DNA of 17,622 nucleotides, taken from assembly GCA_028704035.1 (NCBI GenBank), contig JAQVLS010000007.1:1-17622 (forward strand). Direction: 5' to 3'. The stretch's first letter is position 1. Each line of letters opens with the position of its first letter. The notes under the pieces were generated by a model. The model saw only the letters and a program-made list of their open reading frames with translations, ran no database searches and was not told the origin of the DNA. Shown in pieces: positions 7,826 to 14,053 of this stretch. A program made the translations under genes and the position numbers. The stretch is from Desulfotomaculaceae bacterium. GTDB lineage: Bacteria; Bacillota; Desulfotomaculia; Desulfotomaculales; Pelotomaculaceae.

Positions 7826-8428
7826 TCAACATTCGCAGGTGCATTTACATCTTTCGTTGACCCCATCCCAGTCTACCAGGTTCCACCAGGCCTCCACAAA
7901 GGCAGCGCGCTTATTCTGGTACTTCAGGTAGTAAGCGTGCTCCCATACGTCTAGCGCGAGGATGGGCACAACACCCCACATGGTAAGGTTCTGGTGTTTT
8001 TCGGCGGTCAGGATCTCGAGCTTGCCCAAAGCCGGGTTACAGCACAAAAGAGCCCATCCGGAACCCTCCACCGCCACTGCTGCGGCTGAAAACTGCTTCT
8101 TGAAAATGTCAAAGCTGCCGAAATCCCTTTCGATCATCCCGGCTATTTTATCGGTGGCCGGTCCACCCCCGTTTGGTTTCATGCTCTCCCAGAACAATGT
8201 ATGTAAAATGTGGCCCGAGCCGTGAAACGCAAGCTCCCTCTCCCAATGCTTAACCAGGCTGAAATCTCCTTTTTCCCGCGCTTCCGCCAATTTTGCATCG
8301 GCGTTGTTGAGCCCGTCCACATAAGCTTTGTGGTGGGCGTCATGGTGCAGTTTTACAGTCTGCTCGTCATAATAAGGTTCCAGTGCGTTATAGGCGTAAG
8401 GTAGTTCCGGCAGTTGATATTTTGGCAT
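7826..8428 (-). CDS. sodA: Fe/Mn superoxide dismutase with a cysteine-rich C-terminal tail
   Basis: This enzyme disproportionates superoxide to oxygen and hydrogen peroxide in the cytoplasm. ATG 8428 gives the canonical start MPKYQLPELPYAYNALEP and has GGAGG 7 nt upstream. The longer frame to 8473 would overlap the preceding gene and lacks a binding site. The protein is 200 residues, normal for the family. Metal ligands are H28 (LHHDAHH), H76 (ILHTLFW), D160 and H164 (LDVWEHAYY). H145-Q146 lie where the second-sphere glutamine of Mn-type enzymes sits; metal preference cannot be assigned from this alone. The odd part is the end, CKCTCEC (194-200), four alternating cysteines in place of the usual Lys/Arg-rich or plain tail. 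It follows the second dismutase gene by 26 nt. Confidence 0.96.
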   Translation of the reverse strand: MPKYQLPELPYAYNALEPYYDEQTVKLHHDAHHKAYVDGLNNADAKLAEAREKGDFSLVKHWERELAFHGSGHILHTLFWESMKPNGGGPATDKIAGMIERDFGSFDIFKKQFSAAAVAVEGSGWALLCCNPALGKLEILTAEKHQNLTMWGVVPILALDVWEHAYYLKYQNKRAAFVEAWWNLVDWDGVNERCKCTCEC

Positions 8429-8454
8429 TTTATTACCTCCTGATTTTAATATTA

Positions 8455-9063
8455 TTATTCCCCTTGGGGACAAAACTTTACTTTATACATATTGATAGCA
8501 GTATTCAGCCTTTTGCTTACTACTGCCCAATTCACGTGTTTTAAAAACTCCTTGACATAATCGCTTCGGCTGGGGAATGCCGTATAGTACGCGTGTTCAT
8601 AAACATCCAGTACAAGCAGGGGGAGAACCGACCACACGCCTTCCGCGTGGCTGTCCGAGAAATAATTTCTAAGTCTGCCTTCCTCCAGGTCAAAACCCAG
8701 CATTACCCATCCCCTGGCGCACATCGCCAGCGCGAAAAATTTCTTTTCCCACTCTTGCAGAGAACCAAAAATACGCTCCATTAGGCCCAGCATTTCCAAA
8801 GACGGCTGTGTCGCTGCGCCCTGGGTTATGTTTTCAAAAAAGTATTTATGCAGTTTCACTGAATTCAGCGCTTGGGTATGCTCTATTTTCAGAGACCGGA
8901 GAGGGCAGTAGGTAGTATTGGCCATAGCCGTATCAGCTTTGAGAAGCCTGGCTTCAATTTCTTTTATCTTGTTTTGATGAACCGCCGGGTAGTGCGCATA
9001 GTGTTCATCTAAAAGCTCCTTAGAAAATCCACAATGGATCTCCTGTGGGATTTCCTTTTCCAT
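8455..9063 (-). CDS. Divergent second Fe/Mn superoxide dismutase family protein
   Basis: At 202 residues from ATG 9063, this has GGGGG 9 nt upstream; the frame runs on upstream to 9117 without a better start. It is far from its neighbour in sequence but keeps all four metal ligands: H21 (DEHY), H72 (KLHKYFFEN), D153 and H157 (LVLDVYEHAYY). It also has the C-terminal NW of the fold. The Trp-rich second-sphere positions differ (KYFFEN in place of LFWESM; DSHAEGVWSVLP before the last ligands). It is probably a genuine metal-binding dismutase or a relative with altered activity, resembling the divergent SodF-like group. It is the first gene of a two-dismutase operon ending in the microORF. Confidence 0.88.
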   Translation of the reverse strand: MEKEIPQEIHCGFSKELLDEHYAHYPAVHQNKIKEIEARLLKADTAMANTTYCPLRSLKIEHTQALNSVKLHKYFFENITQGAATQPSLEMLGLMERIFGSLQEWEKKFFALAMCARGWVMLGFDLEEGRLRNYFSDSHAEGVWSVLPLLVLDVYEHAYYTAFPSRSDYVKEFLKHVNWAVVSKRLNTAINMYKVKFCPQGE

Positions 9064-9090
9064 ATTGCTCAACCCCCTGTCATTAGAGTT

Positions 9091-9096
9091 ATTATA
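9091..9096 (-). promoter_or_regulatory. Possible promoter -10 of the dismutase operon
   Basis: The minus strand has a perfect TATAAT (9096-9091). The -35 region is poor (TTGCCC with 15 nt spacing). The start of transcription would be near 9084, about 20 nt before the ATG. I looked for a PerR-box palindrome here and found only a partial resemblance. Confidence 0.35.
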
Positions 9097-9142
9097 GCCG
9101 GAGTTGCTTACGGGCAAATTACGTAATCCTTAAAAATTTATT

Positions 9143-9167
9143 AAAAAAGACGTTATCAAAACGTCTT
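9143..9167 (-). terminator. Terminator behind the two-component operon
   Basis: On the minus strand AAGACGTT / AACGTCTT pair with a 5-nt loop (9147-9167) followed by six T (9148-9143). It abuts the response regulator stop codon and separates that operon from the dismutase genes. Confidence 0.88.
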
Positions 9168-9168
9168 C

Positions 9169-9858
9169 TTACATAATGTGTTCAAATTTGTATCCCGTTC
9201 CCCAGACCGTCTTTATAAAGGACGGCTTGGAGGGGTCGGTTTCTATCTTTTCTCGTAGTTTCCTGATATGGACAGTAACAGTGTTGTCGTCGCCGTAAAA
9301 GGCACTGTCCCAAATCTTGTCCAATAAATGGGCCTTGGTAAAAACACGGTTCGGATTGGAAGCCATCAACCATAGAAGTTCAAACTCCTTGGGGGTCAGC
9401 TCGATCTTTTGGCCGTTTTTTTCCACCACGCGCCTATCGTAGTCCATGATAAGACTACCATATTTCAGCGAGTTCTCATTTTTAACTTTTTGCTCGCTGA
9501 TCCGGCGCAAGACGGCTTTAACCCGCAAAGCCAGCTCGGTCGGGCTGAACGGCTTGGTCTGATAATCGTCGACCCCCAGCCGGAAACCCACTACCTTGTC
9601 TATCTCGTCGCTTCTGGCGGACAGTATTATGACCGGGATCTCCCGGATGGCTTTTAGCCGCTGGTATGTTTCAAAGCCATCCATACCCGGCATCATAAGA
9701 TCCAGCAAAACCAGGTCGGGAAACGACTGCTTTGCAATCTGCAGGGCTTCCTCGCCGCTCGCCGCCGTTGTGACCTTGAATCCTTCCTTGCTCAGAGTGT
9801 GCTGCAGTATTTTCAATATCTTGTGATCATCGTCTACTACTAAAATATTATTGGACAT
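9169..9858 (-). CDS. OmpR/PhoB-family response regulator
   Basis: The 229-residue protein has a receiver domain (1-115) with acidic pocket D9-D10, phosphoacceptor D53 (VLLDLMMPG), S80 and K102 (TKPFSP). The C-terminal winged helix (about 130-227) has ELTPKEFELLWLMASNP and a typical HIRKLREKI recognition region and GTGYKF end. The ATG at 9858 has GAAGGTGAG about 7 nt upstream, overlapping the stop region of the kinase gene (7 nt between the coding regions), so the two are translated from one mRNA. Regulated genes are unknown. One small deviation is Gln100 in the DDYQTKPF stretch, where Ile/Val is common. Confidence 0.96.
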   Translation of the reverse strand: MSNNILVVDDDHKILKILQHTLSKEGFKVTTAASGEEALQIAKQSFPDLVLLDLMMPGMDGFETYQRLKAIREIPVIILSARSDEIDKVVGFRLGVDDYQTKPFSPTELALRVKAVLRRISEQKVKNENSLKYGSLIMDYDRRVVEKNGQKIELTPKEFELLWLMASNPNRVFTKAHLLDKIWDSAFYGDDNTVTVHIRKLREKIETDPSKPSFIKTVWGTGYKFEHIM

Positions 9859-9865
9859 ATCTAAC

Positions 9866-11455
9866 TCACCTTCCTTTTTCTTCAGTCTCTTCCGTTGGCA
9901 GCATAAATGTAAATGTGCTGCCCTTATTTATTTCACTTGACACTCCAATGTGGCCGCCATGCAAATCTACCAGTTCCTTGGCAAGCGCAAGACCGATGCC
10001 GGTGCCGCTGTATTTTCTGGAAGTGGTGCCGTCTACCTGCTGAAAAGATTGAAAAATCTTTTCCTGGTCGACTGCTTCTATACCAATCCCAGTATCTGTA
10101 ACAGATATGTAAACGCCTGCGGAATCGTCCTGCTCGACCCCCACGGTTACCTGCCCGCCCGGAGCGGTAAATTTTAACGCGTTAGAAAGCAGGTTGGTCA
10201 ATATCTGCCCTGTTTTATCCCGATCCCCCCAAACTTTTACCGAAATATCGGCCCGGGGTATTTCGAGGGTTATCCCCTTCTGATTAAAAAGGGGCCTGAT
10301 CCTGCTGGAGACTTCACCAATTAGTTCATAAACATTCAGCACTTCTTTATATAATACCGTTTTACCGGCGGCGATTTTCGACAAATCCAGAAATCCATTA
10401 ATCCTGCCGAGAAGCTCCTTGCCGCTGTCGCTGATCTCGCCCAGATAATCTTTCTGCATCTCATTCAGCGTCCCGGTACATTCATCTAACAGAATTTCAG
10501 TAAACGCGATGATAGCAGAAAGAGGGGTCCGCAGTTCATGGTTTGTGTTAGCGAGGAACTCATCTTTAAGACGGTCCGCTTCCAGCAGCTGCTGATTTTT
10601 TTCAGCCAACATTTCCCACTGCCTGGCCAGGGTCCGGTTCGTCTCGTAAAGCATGCCCAGGGCGTCGTCTATGATCGCTTTAAAAATGAAGGCAAAAGAA
10701 AATACCTGGAATATGTGGCCGAGTAAATTATAAGTATCATACGGGCTTAAATAATAGATAAAGGCCAGATCGCTCATAATGATGATAATCAGCGCCATTC
10801 CCAGATAGAGATCTTGGCTTTGCGCCCACTTCTTCGTCAGGATCCAGAGCATGGCAATAGCTTCGATTGCTATTACCAGGTAACCTAAAAAGACTTTGGG
10901 GATAGTTTGGCTGCCTGACGCCGCGTCATACATATCAGGCAGGACAGCAAGGTTCGTGACTATGAGATAAATCACGCCGATGCTTAATAAAAACGATAAC
11001 GCGGGAATCAAGGCCGACCTGCGAATGACTACAATTTTTTCGCCGTAAACCACGGCGGCCAACAGTCCAACAGCCAGGATCAGCTTTGTAATAATAAACA
11101 GGGTCGAGGCCTTGTCGACCGTGTTGGATGTAATAAAGTCAGGCATACCCATGTAAGAAAGAGCATGCGCAAATTCAAAAGGAGCTACCAGGCAGAAGGT
11201 CAGTGAAAGTAACAGCATTTTCAGTTCGTGTTTATATTTATAATCATACCAGCTCATTAGTGCGGCGCATATAGCCACTGCCACAATAACAAACTCAATT
11301 AACATATGCAGCACAGGGTAGATTTCCTGTCCGATAACGGTATAATACCTTCCTGCTAAAAATACAAGAAAAATAAAAAAAAGAAACCAGGCAACTGCTT
11401 TGGGTAAAAATCGCCCACCGGTTAACAAGCGTTCTTTTATTGAGATTGTACGCAT
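9866..11455 (-). CDS. Membrane sensor histidine kinase with MASE3-like sensor domain
   Basis: The protein has 529 residues. The first 265 hold about eight hydrophobic segments forming a MASE3-type integral membrane sensor; the stretch FEFAHALSYMGMPDF (93-107) is characteristic. A linker helix (about 268-300) leads to HisKA with the H-box NTNHELRTPLSAI (phosphoacceptor H306). The HATPase_c domain has the N-box QILTNLLSNALKFT (417-430), G1 DTGIGI (454-459), F-box FQSFQQ and G2 GTGIGLALA (484-492). There is no PAS or extracytoplasmic sensor domain, so the ligand is probably sensed in or at the membrane. ATG 11455 is 14 nt from GGGAGG, a long spacing, so initiation may be weak. It is followed by its regulator. 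Confidence 0.95.
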   Translation of the reverse strand: MRTISIKERLLTGGRFLPKAVAWFLFFIFLVFLAGRYYTVIGQEIYPVLHMLIEFVIVAVAICAALMSWYDYKYKHELKMLLLSLTFCLVAPFEFAHALSYMGMPDFITSNTVDKASTLFIITKLILAVGLLAAVVYGEKIVVIRRSALIPALSFLLSIGVIYLIVTNLAVLPDMYDAASGSQTIPKVFLGYLVIAIEAIAMLWILTKKWAQSQDLYLGMALIIIIMSDLAFIYYLSPYDTYNLLGHIFQVFSFAFIFKAIIDDALGMLYETNRTLARQWEMLAEKNQQLLEADRLKDEFLANTNHELRTPLSAIIAFTEILLDECTGTLNEMQKDYLGEISDSGKELLGRINGFLDLSKIAAGKTVLYKEVLNVYELIGEVSSRIRPLFNQKGITLEIPRADISVKVWGDRDKTGQILTNLLSNALKFTAPGGQVTVGVEQDDSAGVYISVTDTGIGIEAVDQEKIFQSFQQVDGTTSRKYSGTGIGLALAKELVDLHGGHIGVSSEINKGSTFTFMLPTEETEEKGR

Positions 11456-11534
11456 TATAGCCGCAGCCGCCTCCCTTCCCAGAAAGCCAATACATTAATA
11501 ATTCGATTCAATATTCCAATAAACCTGCAAAAAG

Positions 11535-11557
11535 AAAAAACACCGTTTTATACGGTG
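11535..11557 (-). terminator. Terminator upstream of the kinase gene
   Basis: On the minus strand CACCG-TATAAAA-CGGTG (11557-11541) is followed by six T (11540-11535). It would end a transcript carrying the 47-codon frame, or readthrough from the metallopeptidase gene. Confidence 0.75.
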
Positions 11558-11586
11558 CAGGTAATCAGACATATTCTTTTTAAAAA

Positions 11587-11730
11587 TTATTCACTTTGTT
11601 TTATCGCTTCGTATAAGTCGGCAAACTTTACTTTTAAAGGGGTCTCCCCTGCCTTTTCCTTCTCAAAATATTTTAATACCGTTACCTTGTCTACCAGCGC
11701 CCCCCCTCGATATATAAAATGAATTATCAC
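11587..11730 (-). CDS. Possible small protein or gene remnant of 47 residues
   Basis: From a GTG at 11730 the frame gives 47 residues. The last 35 (beginning LVDKVTVLKYFEKEKAGE and ending DLYEAIKQSE) look like a real amphipathic, charged protein end, whereas the first dozen (VIIHFIYRGGA) look less natural. No good ribosome binding site precedes the GTG; a G7 tract with GAGGGGGGG lies inside, just before the protein-like part, where only CTG is available as a start. A terminator follows the stop by 30 nt. It may be a real small gene with an unusual start, or the 3' end of a decayed gene. Not recognised. Confidence 0.35.
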   Translation of the reverse strand: MIIHFIYRGGALVDKVTVLKYFEKEKAGETPLKVKFADLYEAIKQSE

Positions 11731-11900
11731 ATGACTTACACTTGTCTACTAACAATTCTAAACATATTTGTTTTAATCCGGTTAATCAGTTTTTTAATCT
11801 TGTTAATCCTGTGAAATTAAAACACTAATCAGTTATTAGGGGACAGTTTTTTTCTTGTTTCCAACAATATCACAACCGGTCAATATACCCCAAATAAATA

Positions 11901-12668
11901 CTATATCTTCAGCCTGTGGCCGTTTTTTTTCAGCCAGTCCCGGCAGGTCTTGTAATCGGGGCAGACAGACTCGACCAGGGTCCAGAATTTCTTGGAGTGG
12001 TTGGGCTCGACCAGGTGTAACAGCTCGTGAGCTACTATGTAGTCTATCACCTGCAGCGGCGCCATAACCAGCCGCCAGTTGAAGTTTAAATTACCAAGAT
12101 TTGAGCAGCTTCCCCAGCGTGTTTTCTGCCCTCTGATGGCTACCCTGTTGAAGCGCAGTTTTAACGCATTGTTTGCAACCCTAATCCGCTGGTTGATCAG
12201 CAGGCGCGCCATGCTTTTCATCCAGCATTCCAATACGACTGCGGCTTCCTTTCCGTTGTCTTCATTCGGCATAATCACTATTTTATCATCCACAATTTCC
12301 ACTGTGCCGGCTTTAGTCCTTTGCGGCCGGACTTCTACCTTGTATTCCCGGCCCCGGTAAAGAACATACCAGCCAGGCTGTTTGTCCGTCACTGCAAGGC
12401 TTTGCTGAATCTGTGCGAAATAATCGAGCTTGTCCAGAATCCAGGCCTGCTTTTCTTTTAAAATTGTATCTAAGGCGCCTGAATCAAAGCATTCAGGCAC
12501 TGTTATTACCAGACCATTTTCCAAGTCTACTTTAAGCCGGAGGGTCTTAGCCCTAGCACTTGTTTTTAATGAATAGGCTACCTTCCTCCCGGCCAGGTTC
12601 ACCGTCCCTGCGGACAACCGTGCGCCCCCCGGCTTTTTTCCGGCTGCCGTCCACACTCTGAAAGTCAA
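11901..12668 (-). CDS. YgjP/YrpI-like zinc metallopeptidase (DUF45, PF01863)
   Basis: The 255-residue protein from TTG 12668 has the metallopeptidase motif HELLH at 214-218, followed by EPNHSKKFW with the third ligand H224. Before it comes the family signature TRWGSCSNLGNLNFNWRLV. The N-terminal half is the usual beta-rich part (VAYSLKTSARAKTLRLKV). Three starts are possible: GTG 12689 with no binding site; TTG 12668 with GGGGGGG 5 nt upstream, chosen; and a GTG at the codon before NLAGRKV, which matches typical family starts but has poor spacing. The family is related to SprT and WSS1-like peptidases; the substrate is unknown. A 22-bp hairpin lies upstream at 12718-12765. Confidence 0.9.
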   Translation of the reverse strand: MTFRVWTAAGKKPGGARLSAGTVNLAGRKVAYSLKTSARAKTLRLKVDLENGLVITVPECFDSGALDTILKEKQAWILDKLDYFAQIQQSLAVTDKQPGWYVLYRGREYKVEVRPQRTKAGTVEIVDDKIVIMPNEDNGKEAAVVLECWMKSMARLLINQRIRVANNALKLRFNRVAIRGQKTRWGSCSNLGNLNFNWRLVMAPLQVIDYIVAHELLHLVEPNHSKKFWTLVESVCPDYKTCRDWLKKNGHRLKI

Positions 12669-12717
12669 ATATACCCCCCCAGTTTGCACAGTGGAAAATT
12701 TCCGGTGGTTTAATCAG

Positions 12718-12765
12718 GATAATGATAAGAGTAATGGCCCGGCGGCTATTACTCTTATCATTATC
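12718..12765. repeat. 22-bp near-perfect inverted repeat (hairpin)
   Basis: Arms 12718-12739 and 12744-12765 pair over 22 positions with one G-T wobble and a 4-nt loop (CGGC). The outer 18 bp are AT-rich (GATAATGATAAGAGTAAT), the inner four GC-rich. There is no T run on either side, so it is not a standard terminator. It sits between the FmdB-like gene and the metallopeptidase gene, in the leader of the latter. The outer 11 bases of each arm equal the outer part of the Fur-box consensus GATAATGATAATCATTATC. Confidence 0.9.
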
Positions 12766-12783
12766 ATCAAATCAACAAAAACC

Positions 12784-13044
12784 TTAAGCCGTTCCGCCGC
12801 AGCCCCCTGGAATACCGCAGGCGTTCGCCCCCGGGCAGGTATTGGCGGCTGTGCTGTCACAGCCCGGGCAGCTTGTGGTGTCATTGGCCGGCTTCCCCAC
12901 AGAACTGGGCAAAAAGGGAGCGGAGATGAGCTTTTTTAAATTAGTGCTCCCACAGGCACATTTTTTTTCCTGGTTATGGCCGGGCAGATGGAGAATTTCA
13001 AAGACCTTTTCACAATCGTTGCATTTGTACTCAAAAATTGGCAT
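12784..13044 (-). CDS. FmdB-family zinc ribbon protein with cysteine-rich tail
   Basis: The 86-residue protein from ATG 13044 has the standard MPIFEYKCNDC start and GGGGGTG 6 nt upstream; an upstream in-frame ATG has no binding site. The zinc ribbon uses C8, C11, C29 and C31 (C-x2-C ... C-x-C). Residues 40-58 are a linker, and the tail carries five more cysteines at C59, C62, C70, C76 and C82 among Gly and Ala. The family is a putative regulatory zinc ribbon of unknown function, named after FmdB. It may be cotranscribed with the TIGR04076 gene (90 nt upstream). Confidence 0.92.
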   Translation of the reverse strand: MPIFEYKCNDCEKVFEILHLPGHNQEKKCACGSTNLKKLISAPFLPSSVGKPANDTTSCPGCDSTAANTCPGANACGIPGGCGGTA

Positions 13045-13133
13045 GTTATGCACCCCCATAAAAAATTAATTGTTGATTTTTAGTAGCTTGTTGGCTCATC
13101 CTTAATACAACGGATATGATCTTTTATTCATCT

Positions 13134-13403
13134 TCAAACAGGGGTTCTTTTCAGCTCAAAGATAACAGGGCGGTCCGGGTCGGGGCAGGCCCAGGTTGTT
13201 ACGCTGCTGTCTTCCATCCAAGGGAAACTGCCGCCGTACAGCAGCGCCGCCACCGCCGAACGCAGTGAATCATAGGCGAACTGGCACAGCCCGCCCGGCG
13301 TGCACTCCCCAAATTCAAAAGCGTCTCCAATTTTATGGCCATAGGAGCATTTCCCATCGCCCCTGATTTCCACGATCGTCGCCACTACTTTGTATTTATA
13401 CAT
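13134..13403 (-). CDS. TIGR04076 family protein
   Basis: The 89-residue protein has the family's full length and pattern: VVATIVEIRGDGKCSYGHKIGD, CTPGGLCQFAYDSL, LLYGGSFPW and CPDPDRPVIFELKR. Cysteines are at C19, C34, C40 and C73. Start ATG 13403 has GAGGTG 5 nt upstream. Conserved cysteines and Gly-Asp turns suggest a metal- or redox-related role, but the family has no established function. No partner gene of known pathway lies beside it. Confidence 0.88.
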   Translation of the reverse strand: MYKYKVVATIVEIRGDGKCSYGHKIGDAFEFGECTPGGLCQFAYDSLRSAVAALLYGGSFPWMEDSSVTTWACPDPDRPVIFELKRTPV

Positions 13404-13675
13404 GCTAACACCTCAAAAATTTTGATAGGTACTTTATACCGCTGCTCATAATTTCTTATTCTTCAAGTTCGCCTTGTTTCCTTTGAGCGCTACAGCAACA
13501 AAAAACCCCGGCTAAATTATTTTAATAAAAAATTAAAAAAAATGAAAGCCTTAATTGCTTCCAACAGCTTTGTTTAAATATAACAAGATAAGGCCCAGGG
13601 TTTCGGCAAATACTTTTTACAAAATATATGGTATTAAAACCGGCGTCCTAACAGGCACTTTTTACCCTCTGGTTA
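13404..13675. other. AT-rich intergenic region between divergent genes
   Basis: About 270 nt where the minus-strand block meets the plus-strand block. It contains A-rich tracts and no recognised RNA gene. A TATAAA on the minus strand near 13435 could be the -10 of the TIGR04076 gene but lacks a -35 at proper spacing. An 11-codon ATG frame near 13541 has no ribosome binding site. Confidence 0.4.
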
Positions 13676-13909
13676 ATGAATGATCCCCTGCTTCTTGAAT
13701 ATACTAATAACATGAGCAAACATAAATCGCATGTGGACAGAAAACGAAATGCATACGGCAATGCGGTGACAAAAATGCGCCTGAACAAGATGGAGCGCAT
13801 GAATAAATCCGCACCGCTGGTTGAATACAATCTTGAAAGTTTTGTAGGAAGATTTGAAATATATGATCCGAATAAAAAAAAGGGCCGGAAAAACAACATA
13901 TCTATTTAA
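13676..13909 (+). CDS. Small basic hypothetical protein
   Basis: The frame gives 77 residues from ATG 13676, or 65 from an in-frame ATG at 13712 (MSKHKSHVDRKRNAYGNAV). It is very hydrophilic and Lys/Arg/Asn-rich, with a more ordered middle (APLVEYNLESFVGRFEIYD) and a basic end (KKKGRKN). Neither ATG has a ribosome binding site. Support comes from the protein-like composition and a hairpin 7 nt past the stop. Overlapping minus-strand frames are rich in Phe, Ser and Arg and look like shadows. Not recognised; nucleic-acid binding is only suggested by charge. Confidence 0.5.
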   Translation: MNDPLLLEYTNNMSKHKSHVDRKRNAYGNAVTKMRLNKMERMNKSAPLVEYNLESFVGRFEIYDPNKKKGRKNNISI

Positions 13910-13915
13910 TAACAT

Positions 13916-13940
13916 TAGCCCTCTCGCAAAGAGGGCTATT
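13916..13940 (+). terminator. Hairpin behind the small basic protein gene
   Basis: TAGCCCTCT / AGAGGGCTA form a 9-bp stem with loop CGCAA (13916-13938), followed by TTAAAA. The T tail is short, so termination may be partial. Confidence 0.6.
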
Positions 13941-14001
13941 AAAATGCAGACATGAAAACTAATTACCTTATCGAAACTTTTCTAATTAATCTGAATACTA
14001 A

Positions 14002-14030
14002 TTGAAATACGCATTTTCCTGTGTTATTAT
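14002..14030 (+). promoter_or_regulatory. Sigma-A promoter of the deacetylase-family gene
   Basis: TTGAAA (14002-14007) and TATTAT (14025-14030) with a 17-nt spacer and TG one base before the -10. The transcript would start near 14037, just ahead of the AGGAGG at 14041-14046. Confidence 0.7.
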
Positions 14031-14053
14031 CGCTACAGGCAGGAGGTGGAAAA

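Larger units (their letters stand above)
11456..11900. other. 445-nt intergenic region upstream of the kinase gene
   Basis: This holds a terminator on the minus strand (11535-11557), a possible 47-codon frame with protein-like composition (11587-11730), and four copies of TTAATC within 36 nt (11773-11808). A segment AGGGGACAGTTTTTTT at 11838-11853 resembles remnants often seen near degraded transposable elements, but nothing complete is present. Confidence 0.5.

Noticed and set aside
8429..8473. Longer N-terminus for the sodA product (15 more residues)
   Set aside because: It would overlap the previous gene's stop, has no ribosome binding site, and the family starts at MPKYQLPELPY, where GGAGG is well placed.
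9064..9140. PerR-box in front of the dismutase operon
   Set aside because: Only about half of the palindrome TTATAATnATTATAA is present around the -10.
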